Source: Anaerolinea sp. (GTDB taxonomy: Bacteria > Chloroflexota > Anaerolineae > Anaerolineales > Anaerolineaceae). From it: a stretch of 6,103 nucleotides of DNA. Under the pieces are notes generated by a model. The model worked only from the letters and a program-made list of their open reading frames with translations, had not been told where the DNA came from and did no database searches. The stretch covers positions 1 through 6,103 of the forward strand of contig PNNU01000220.1 in the NCBI GenBank assembly GCA_013824385.1, in the 5' to 3' direction. A program made the translations under genes and the position numbers. Within the stretch, counting starts at the first letter, position 1; every line of letters starts with the position of its first letter. Shown here piece after piece: positions 1 to 4,522 of the stretch.

Positions 1-566
1 GGTCCGTTGAGAAAGAGCAATGAACACCCTGGGCGCGAGAAAAGAAAATCAGCGGCCAAACGTGCGCCGTGAGTGTTATCCACATAAACCCCGCTGCGCT
101 TTTTTGATCCTTCAACCATGCGATCCAACAGAACAAAGGGGATGTTGTTCTTTTCCAGCAACTCCACCTGGCAATCGCAATTCGATTCGGCTGAATCCAA
201 AATAACGCCATCCACCTCTTTTTCCATCAAGAGGTTGATGTATCTCTTTTCCTTTGTGATATCACGATCGGAATTACATAAGAACAGACTATACCCCGCT
301 GTGTTCAACGTGTCTTCAATTCCGCGCACCATTTGCGAGTAAAAAGGATTGGTGATATCTGGAATGATCAAACCTACCGACCGTGATTTGCCTGTGGCCA
401 AACCCCGCGCGAATCCGCTGGGTTGGAAACCAGTTTCGAGAATCAATTCCTGAATTCGCAAGCGGGTCTCGGAGCCGACCCCTTCTGGTCGGTTATTGAG
501 AACTCGAGAGACGGTTGCTTTTGAGACACCGGCTTTTTTGGCAATATCATCAATGGTTGTTTTCAT
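1..566 (-). CDS. LacI/GalR-family transcriptional repressor (partial, C-terminus outside window)
   Basis: The reverse frame is open from an ATG at 566-564 to the window edge, giving 188 visible residues. Residues 4-25 (TIDDIAKKAGVSKATVSRVL) are a textbook LacI-type helix-turn-helix. Residues 49-57 (PSGFARGLA) are the hinge helix, whose Leu56 matches the family leucine that wedges into a central CG step. The periplasmic-binding-protein-like ligand domain begins at about residue 63 (SVGLIIPDITNPFY) and continues through the typical LDR and VYVDNTHGA segments to LLFLNGP at the edge. A Shine-Dalgarno AAGGA lies just upstream of the ATG. Family members are cytoplasmic dimers or tetramers that release DNA, or bind it, on sensing a sugar or nucleoside-like ligand; the ligand cannot be read here. 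The gene is divergent from the Dabb gene, with a 27-bp palindrome between them, so autoregulation and control of that neighbour are likely. The family call is firm, the ligand unknown. Confidence 0.95.
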   Translation of the reverse strand, partial: MKTTIDDIAKKAGVSKATVSRVLNNRPEGVGSETRLRIQELILETGFQPSGFARGLATGKSRSVGLIIPDITNPFYSQMVRGIEDTLNTAGYSLFLCNSDRDITKEKRYINLLMEKEVDGVILDSAESNCDCQVELLEKNNIPFVLLDRMVEGSKKRSGVYVDNTHGARLAADFLFSRPGCSLLFLNG

Positions 567-580
567 TATCTTCCTTTTTG

Positions 581-607
581 AGTAACCGGTTTACTAAACC
601 GGTTACT
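581..607. promoter_or_regulatory. Candidate double operator for the LacI-family repressor
   Basis: AGTAACCGGTTTA (581-593) and TAAACCGGTTACT (595-607) are perfect inverted arms around the single base C594. Each arm contains a palindromic AACCGGTT core (584-591 and 597-604) with the central CG step that LacI-family hinge leucines intercalate. The two cores are 13 bp apart. The repeat sits just downstream of the leftward promoter and over the rightward -35, the expected place for a repressor of both genes. Assigning it to the adjacent LacI protein is inference from position and operator form. Confidence 0.75.
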
Positions 608-619
608 CTACGCTATAAT
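590..619 (+). promoter_or_regulatory. Predicted sigma70 promoter of the Dabb-domain gene
   Basis: A perfect TATAAT lies at 614-619, with a weaker -35 candidate TTTACT at 590-595 (18-bp spacing). The expected transcription start is near 626, giving a leader of about 40 nt. The -35 and most of the spacer lie inside the 27-bp operator-like repeat, so repressor binding would exclude RNA polymerase. Confidence 0.6.
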
Positions 620-643
620 ACACTATATGGTTCATACTTTCAA
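615..643 (-). promoter_or_regulatory. Predicted sigma70 promoter of the LacI-family gene
   Basis: Read on the reverse strand, TTGAAA (643-638) is followed after 17 bp by TATTAT (620-615), a near-consensus pair. Transcription would start near 608, immediately before the 27-bp inverted repeat, so a bound repressor would block its own transcription. The -10 box overlaps the rightward -10 box of the divergent gene. Confidence 0.65.
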
Positions 644-666
644 GAGGCTAGAAGGAGAAATTACTA

Positions 667-990
667 ATGAGCGAAAAAAGGAATACTTATCGGCATGTAG
701 TGTTATTCAAGTTCTTCGACAAAACCAGCCCCGCAACCGTGGAAAGCATCGAATCCGCCTTCCGTGAATTATGCGCCGGGCTTTCTTTCGTAAAAGACTT
801 CGAATACGGATTAAACTCAAGCCCTGAAAACCTGAACGAGGGATTTACGCATTGTTTTATCGTTACTTTTGCAAATGCACAAGGTCGGGACCAATACCTG
901 CCCCATCCTGACCATCAAGCATTCTGTAAGGACTTTCTGGATGAAAACCTGGAAAAGGTGTGTGTGGTTGATTTCGCAGCAAATGATTAA
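667..990 (+). CDS. Dabb (stress-responsive A+B barrel) domain protein
   Basis: This 107-residue cytoplasmic protein has the length and motif order of a single Dabb domain, a dimeric ferredoxin-like alpha+beta barrel. Strand 1 is YRHVVLFKF (residues 8-16, with the usual conserved His10). The middle strand is VKDFEYGLN (42-50). A second conserved strand is FTHCFIVTF (60-68), followed by the family's YLPHPDHQAF segment (77-86) and the final strand VCVVDF (98-103). The ATG is supported by AAGGAG at 652-657. Members are linked to stress responses in plants and to small-molecule binding or polyketide cyclisation in some bacteria, but no specific reaction can be assigned here. The gene stands alone: it faces a LacI-family repressor across a shared operator and converges on the toxin gene 12 bp downstream. 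The likeliest reading is a single-gene transcript controlled by that repressor. Confidence 0.85.
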   Translation: MSEKRNTYRHVVLFKFFDKTSPATVESIESAFRELCAGLSFVKDFEYGLNSSPENLNEGFTHCFIVTFANAQGRDQYLPHPDHQAFCKDFLDENLEKVCVVDFAAND

Positions 991-1002
991 ATTGTTGGAA
1001 GA

Positions 1003-1383
1003 TTAAGCTTGAACCTTGGAGATGTATTTGACCCCAGGAATGCCATTGAAATGTTCATCTTGCGTCCACAAAGTGGCTTTAAACAAACGAGCCGTACTCA
1101 AGATCAGACTATCTGCCATTGGAATTTTATGCGAAATTGAAAGTTGGGCTGCTGACAGGGCGATTTCACGATTGACTTCAACGCTCAATCCAATTGACAT
1201 CATGCCAGCAATTTGCAAGGCGTCCTCCTCACCTCTATGCAAGAGAGTGAGTTTAAACACTTCATAAAGACAAATTACCGGAACAATTAAATGCTCTTTA
1301 TCTTCAAGTGCAGGTCTAAAGAAAGCTGCGTTTCGCCCGGCGGTGAAATATTCCAGCCAACCGGAAGAATCGACAACGTTCAT
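1003..1383 (-). CDS. vapC: PIN-domain ribonuclease toxin, VapC family
   Basis: The product is 126 residues, a normal VapC length, and covers one complete PIN domain. The four acidic residues expected to bind the catalytic Mg2+/Mn2+ are in place: Asp5 in NVVDSSGW, Glu41 in CLYEVFK, Asp91 in PMADSLIL and Asp109 in WTQDEHF. The toxin is therefore predicted to be active. VapC proteins are endoribonucleases, often cutting tRNA or rRNA, and are inhibited by the partner antitoxin; the RNA target cannot be read here. Two adjacent ATGs are possible. I chose the one at 1383 because GAGGA (complement of 1390-1394) is 6 nt from it and only 3 nt from the ATG at 1386. The choice changes the length by one residue. 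Either way the start overlaps the antitoxin stop (1 or 4 nt), implying translational coupling. Confidence 0.93.
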   Translation of the reverse strand: MNVVDSSGWLEYFTAGRNAAFFRPALEDKEHLIVPVICLYEVFKLTLLHRGEEDALQIAGMMSIGLSVEVNREIALSAAQLSISHKIPMADSLILSTARLFKATLWTQDEHFNGIPGVKYISKVQA

Positions 1384-1592
1384 CATCGTTCCTCGTCTTC
1401 TTCTCTGTATCCATCGGTCTGCATCCCTTTCAGGATACCGAAAGCCTCTTCGACGGGAGGGACTATCATCAAATGCAAGGTCTTTTTGTAGGGAATGAAG
1501 GTGATTTTTTGACCCGGTTTGATATTAAATTCTTTTCGAACTTCACTCGGGATGACCACCTGGTATTTTGTAGAAATGGTTGAAGTATACAT
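1383..1592 (-). CDS. vapB: AbrB/MazE/SpoVT-fold antitoxin, VapB-like
   Basis: This 69-residue protein has an N-terminal swapped-hairpin AbrB-type DNA-binding domain. Residues 4-35 include STISTKYQVVIPSEVRKEF followed by IKPGQKITF, the classic family pattern. The C-terminal part, about residues 45-69, is rich in Glu and Asp and is the likely toxin-wrapping tail. The pair would form a complex that both silences VapC and represses its own promoter. AAGGAGA (complement of 1601-1607) lies 8 nt upstream of the ATG. The next gene overlaps its stop codon and encodes an intact PIN toxin, so this is a canonical antitoxin-first operon. The family assignment is firm; VapB is used because the partner is VapC. 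Confidence 0.92.
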   Translation of the reverse strand: MYTSTISTKYQVVIPSEVRKEFNIKPGQKITFIPYKKTLHLMIVPPVEEAFGILKGMQTDGYREEDEER

Positions 1593-1629
1593 GTATTACG
1601 TCTCCTTATCGATCTAAAAACGTAATACA
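1592..1629. promoter_or_regulatory. Candidate VapBC autoregulatory operator (inverted repeat)
   Basis: TGTATTACGT (1592-1601) and ACGTAATACA (1620-1629) are perfect 10-bp inverted arms separated by 18 bp, about 28 bp centre to centre. Each arm holds a smaller quasi-palindrome, GTATTAC or GTAATAC. The repeat runs from the edge of the -10 box to the antitoxin start codon, so bound protein would block initiation. Most of the distal arm lies at or upstream of the expected transcript start. A DNA operator is therefore more likely than an mRNA hairpin. Confidence 0.65.
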
Positions 1630-1658
1630 ATTATAGCATTTGTGATCCAAAAATTCAA
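1630..1658 (-). promoter_or_regulatory. Predicted promoter of the vapBC operon, extended -10
   Basis: On the reverse strand, TTGAAT (1658-1653) is followed after exactly 17 bp by a perfect TATAAT (1635-1630). The -10 is preceded by TG and one base, making an extended -10 element. The expected transcription start is near 1623, inside the inverted repeat just downstream. Confidence 0.75.
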
Positions 1659-1669
1659 ATGGGTCATTT

Positions 1670-2314
1670 TTAGGCAATATTTTTATTCCAGTTTTTGGGT
1701 AACTCCGGTGGACTCCAGATGGGGTCCGGTTCCCAATTGACCCATGATCCATCCATTGGATATGACCGCTCATCGATTCTTTTAAACACCTCAGGTTTTA
1801 CCTTTTCGATACCCCTGACCCATTCAACATGGATTCCACCTTCCTGAATTCCATGCTCGTATGCATCCATATCTTTCCACTGCCAGTTGTATTGCGGATC
1901 AATCACAATATCGAGGTCCAAATCCAGCGTGTCAAATCCGCAATGGCTTCGCTTGTAAGGAAGCTGAAAATTGATATAGTAACCCGCAAATTGATCGGAT
2001 TGATGCTCCCAAAACAACATGCAGGAATAATATTTTTGGGGTTCAAGAAAAATCAGAACCCGATTGGTTTTCCAGATATATTCTTGTAGATAGAAATGCT
2101 CCCCAGGTGCCGATTGCCATCGAGAGCTATGCGCATACTCTTTGTCACTTTCTCGACGCCATACTCCTTCAGGAGTCGCGCATTGAGCACCTGGAAGCAA
2201 TACTAAAATCGTCAATTCAGGTTTATCTTCAACTACAATCACGGATTGAGCCAGCCAAACCTGTGAATTGACGATTCCACGCAGGACACAACTTTCCCCT
2301 GATTTCCAATACAT
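1670..2314 (-). CDS. DUF402 domain-containing protein
   Basis: This is a 214-residue soluble protein. The family signature is at residues 112-150: YYINFQLP, then GFDTLDLDLDIVIDP, then WQWKDMD, followed by AYEHGIQEGGI. It supplies the acidic cluster D128, D131, D133, D135, D148, D150 expected at the metal site. The C-terminal tail (DGSWVNWEPDPIW, then PELPKNW) resembles that of many DUF402 proteins from Gram-positive and Chloroflexota-like bacteria. Characterised relatives include a Staphylococcus aureus nucleoside tri/diphosphatase and FomD of fosfomycin biosynthesis, so a phosphate-ester or nucleotide hydrolase activity is plausible but unproven here. The ATG lies 3 nt after the citrate synthase stop, and its ribosome site AGGGG lies within the end of that gene. 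It is thus the third gene of the iclR-gltA operon. A functional link to citrate metabolism is suggested only by this linkage. Confidence 0.85.
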   Translation of the reverse strand: MYWKSGESCVLRGIVNSQVWLAQSVIVVEDKPELTILVLLPGAQCATPEGVWRRESDKEYAHSSRWQSAPGEHFYLQEYIWKTNRVLIFLEPQKYYSCMLFWEHQSDQFAGYYINFQLPYKRSHCGFDTLDLDLDIVIDPQYNWQWKDMDAYEHGIQEGGIHVEWVRGIEKVKPEVFKRIDERSYPMDGSWVNWEPDPIWSPPELPKNWNKNIA

Positions 2315-2317
2315 TTT

Positions 2318-3622
2318 TTATTCCCCTGAGATCATCTTCTCCAAAATATCTGTGGTCAAAGATTTCGGCCTTTCGATGGGTTTGCCCAACGCACGGGACC
2401 AGGTGACGTGAGTGGTGATACCGAGGATACGGCTGAAACCAAACAACACGGTATAGAAATCCATTTCATTCAAACCGAAATAATGCTGCAAGGTACCGTT
2501 GATCGCATCTACGTTCGGCCATGGATTCTTGACCTTCTCATTTTCTTTCAGTATACCTGGCAGGATCTGGTAAACCTTTTCAACCAGTTGGAATACAGGA
2601 TCATCCGCAAGGTATTTCAAGGCAAAATCACGCTGCGCTAAAAAGCGTGGATCGGTGGCACGCAGCACGGCGTGTCCGTAGCCGGGGATCAATCTGCCGC
2701 TGGCAATGAACTCATGTAGATAATTGTTTAATTCTTCATCCGTGGGCAACTTATCGTTGAAGTGATTTAATACATCCAGCAGCCAACGCAGACACTCCTG
2801 GTTGGCCAACCCGTGCAGCGGACCGGCCAGACCATTCATCCCCGATGCGCAGGAAAGGTAAACATCTGCAAGAGCAGAACCGACGAGATGGCTGGCATGC
2901 GTGCTGACGTTGGCCCCTTCATGATCGGAGTGCAGCACTACGAACAGGCGCATCAGATCCATATAAGCCGGGTCGTGTTTGCCGATCATCCAGGCAAAAT
3001 TGGCACTCCAATCCAGCTTGGGATTGGGCTGTACAAAAATCCCGTTGCGATATTTGAGATTGTAGATGTTGGCAATAATGGTGGGCAGCTTGGCGGTCAG
3101 GTTCAGGCTGTCTTCAAGGTAATAACCCCAGTAGTCTTCTTTATCAATACCGTAATAGAAACGCCGCGCGAAAACAGACTCGCTTTGCAGAGCCATGATC
3201 GCCTGTGAAAAAAGTGTCATGGGATGGGTGTAAGCCGGCATGGGTGCCAGGGATTTGAATACATGTTCGGGTACATTACTGCGTACCTTCCACTCGATTT
3301 CCACCTGTTCGGCTTCTTGTTTGGAGGGCATCTCACCCGTCATCAACAAGTAATACAGCCCACCTGCCAACGGGAATTCAGCATTATCTGCCTTCGGTAG
3401 TTTTTCAAGTACCTCGGGGATGGTGTAACCACGCAGTCGAAGCCCCTCAATTGGAGTAACATGTGAAATATCCGTAACTCCGATGGGAACACCGCGGATG
3501 CCGCCGTAAAGCTGCTCAACGGTCACTTCAGCGACATTGAAGTTTCCATGTTCCTTAACCAGTTTTTTCATCCTGGCGCGTTCTGCAGTCAATTTTGAGA
3601 TGATGCGGTGTTCAATATTCAT
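2318..3622 (-). CDS. gltA: Citrate (Si)-synthase, eukaryote-like type
   Basis: The product (434 residues) condenses acetyl-CoA with oxaloacetate to citrate in the cytoplasm, entering the TCA cycle. The sequence follows mitochondrial citrate synthase more closely than E. coli GltA. Diagnostic stretches are YGGIRGVPIGVTDISHV (39-55), HSDHEGANVSTHASHLVGSAL (starting at 231), GLAGPLHGLANQE (264-276), GYGHAVLR (314-321) and SRALGKPIERPKS (409-421). By comparison with the pig enzyme the catalytic triad is intact: His270, His317 and Asp372 (in PNVDAINGT). Oxaloacetate ligands His234 and the arginines around 321, 410 and 418 are also present. Eukaryote-like citrate synthases are known from some bacteria, notably Geobacteraceae. 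The ATG overlaps the regulator's stop codon (ATGA), with AGGA upstream, so the genes are translationally coupled. It is probably expressed from the promoter upstream of iclR. Confidence 0.96.
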   Translation of the reverse strand: MNIEHRIISKLTAERARMKKLVKEHGNFNVAEVTVEQLYGGIRGVPIGVTDISHVTPIEGLRLRGYTIPEVLEKLPKADNAEFPLAGGLYYLLMTGEMPSKQEAEQVEIEWKVRSNVPEHVFKSLAPMPAYTHPMTLFSQAIMALQSESVFARRFYYGIDKEDYWGYYLEDSLNLTAKLPTIIANIYNLKYRNGIFVQPNPKLDWSANFAWMIGKHDPAYMDLMRLFVVLHSDHEGANVSTHASHLVGSALADVYLSCASGMNGLAGPLHGLANQECLRWLLDVLNHFNDKLPTDEELNNYLHEFIASGRLIPGYGHAVLRATDPRFLAQRDFALKYLADDPVFQLVEKVYQILPGILKENEKVKNPWPNVDAINGTLQHYFGLNEMDFYTVLFGFSRILGITTHVTWSRALGKPIERPKSLTTDILEKMISGE

Positions 3623-4425
3623 GGTTTTTTCCTGTATTGAGTGGATGAGGTATGCGAGGTGTAACCTAAAAGGCGTGAAATATCCATGGCGGCGTTCACC
3701 GCATCACGCCCATATCGTTCTATCACTTCATTACTAAATCGCTGCGTCGGTCCGGAAATGGTCAACGCACCGGTTACCTGCTTATCCGGGCCATAAATAG
3801 GAGCAGCCACCCCTGAAGCATCCTGAATCCACTCGCCGTGGCTGAAGGCGTAACCTTGCTGTTTGATCCTGTCCAATTCATCGCGCAGTACGTTGAGGTC
3901 TGTGATGGTATGCCGGGTAAATGGTTGCAATGGCACGGTCGCCAAAATGTGCTCCTGTTGCGCCTCATTTAAAAAAGCCAGGATCACTTTGCCGGCTGAA
4001 CCTGCGTATAAAGGAAGTCGCAATCCGAGCCGGGCCACAATGCGCACATTCTGCGGAGATTCCAATCGTTCGACACACACCCTGTCCGTGCCATCAAGAA
4101 CATAAAGGCTGATGGTTTCACGCGAGAGCTGTTGCAGTTCGTTCATGATGGGCATGGCCACCGCGCGGATATCCAATGTTGCCAGGTAGACACCGCTCCA
4201 GTTGAGAATGCGGATGCCCATGCTGTAGGTTTTGGTCTCAAGGTTTTGCTGCAAGACACCCCGCTCCTTCATTTCTTGAAGCAGGCGGCCCGTAGTACTG
4301 GAGGAAAGCCCGGTTAACCTGGATAACTCACGCACGCCAAGATCAGTGCGTTCCTGGGTAAAACAATCCAGGATCTCACAGACATGCGCCAGTACTCCTT
4401 TTTTTGAACCTTCCAAATCACTCAT
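3619..4425 (-). CDS. IclR-family transcriptional regulator
   Basis: From the ATG at 4425 the protein has 268 residues, typical of the family. Residues 8-60 form the winged helix-turn-helix, with a recognition-helix region SSSTTGRLLQEM (41-52). From about residue 75 comes the IclR effector domain, with family landmarks LPLYAGSAGKVILAFL (137-152), GYAFSHGEWIQDASGVAAPI (191-210) and VTGALTISGP (217-226). Family members bind small carboxylic or aromatic acids and may repress or activate. An in-frame GTG at 4458 would add 11 residues, but it lies only about 9 nt from the predicted transcript start and lacks a ribosome site. The ATG has a weak GGGA 7 nt upstream, so I prefer it. The gene starts a leftward operon with citrate synthase and DUF402 and faces isocitrate dehydrogenase-aconitase, so it is the obvious candidate regulator of both. 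The ligand is unknown. Confidence 0.93.
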   Translation of the reverse strand: MSDLEGSKKGVLAHVCEILDCFTQERTDLGVRELSRLTGLSSSTTGRLLQEMKERGVLQQNLETKTYSMGIRILNWSGVYLATLDIRAVAMPIMNELQQLSRETISLYVLDGTDRVCVERLESPQNVRIVARLGLRLPLYAGSAGKVILAFLNEAQQEHILATVPLQPFTRHTITDLNVLRDELDRIKQQGYAFSHGEWIQDASGVAAPIYGPDKQVTGALTISGPTQRFSNEVIERYGRDAVNAAMDISRLLGYTSHTSSTQYRKKP

Positions 4426-4443
4426 AATTGTGTCCCATATAGT

Positions 4444-4473
4444 AAGACAGCGTCCCACTATTTATTGTATAAT
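4444..4473 (+). promoter_or_regulatory. Predicted promoter of the icd-acnA operon
   Basis: A perfect TATAAT lies at 4468-4473, with AAGACA at 4444-4449 as a -35 candidate (18-bp spacing, 4/6 match). Expected start is near 4480, about 43 nt before the icd start codon. The -10 lies within the CACTATT/AATAGTG inverted repeat. Confidence 0.6.
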
Positions 4474-4477
4474 AGTG
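4456..4477. promoter_or_regulatory. Candidate IclR operator (inverted repeat)
   Basis: CACTATT (4456-4462) and AATAGTG (4471-4477) are perfect 7-bp inverted arms with an 8-bp spacer. The repeat covers the icd -10 and part of the iclR -10, so occupancy would affect both directions. A further ATAGT half-site lies at 4439-4443. GTCCCA also occurs twice, at 4432-4437 and 4452-4457, exactly 20 bp apart. Assignment to IclR rests on position; an AT-rich repeat of this length can arise by chance. Confidence 0.45.
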
Positions 4478-4502
4478 TACATAATTTAGACGCGTTTGTC
4501 AA
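4474..4502 (-). promoter_or_regulatory. Predicted promoter of the iclR-gltA-DUF402 operon
   Basis: On the reverse strand a perfect -35 TTGACA (4502-4497) is followed after 17 bp by TACACT (4479-4474), a 4/6 match to the -10 consensus. Expected start is near 4467, giving a leader of about 42 nt to the preferred ATG. Its -10 box directly abuts the -10 box of the opposing icd promoter. Confidence 0.55.
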
Positions 4503-4522
4503 TTACCCATTTGGAGAGTTTT

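Noticed and set aside
20..342. Two overlapping plus-strand open frames
   Set aside because: They are antisense to the LacI-family ligand domain, whose own frame continues unbroken to the window edge.
988..1005. Possible bidirectional terminator between the Dabb gene and vapC
   Set aside because: The 12-bp gap between the convergent stops contains no stem-loop or T tract I could support.
1637..1661. CATTTG/CAAATG inverted repeat downstream of DUF402 as a possible terminator
   Set aside because: The stem is only 6 AT-rich pairs with a 13-nt loop and no following U tract in the leftward direction; it overlaps the vapBC -35 and is probably chance.
2813..3208. 131-codon open frame on the plus strand
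   Set aside because: It lies entirely antisense to well-conserved citrate synthase, has no recognisable motif and no ribosome site of its own, so it is a shadow of the codon use.
4426..4458. Upstream GTG start for the IclR-family gene, adding 11 residues (MGRCLTIWDTI)
   Set aside because: It would fall about 9 nt from the predicted transcript start, has no ribosome site, and the extra residues do not resemble the family N-terminus.
4496..4522. In-frame TTG start for isocitrate dehydrogenase, adding 9 residues
   Set aside because: The ATG at 4523 has a well-spaced GGAG, which itself lies inside this would-be extension, and the added segment overlaps the opposing promoter's -35.
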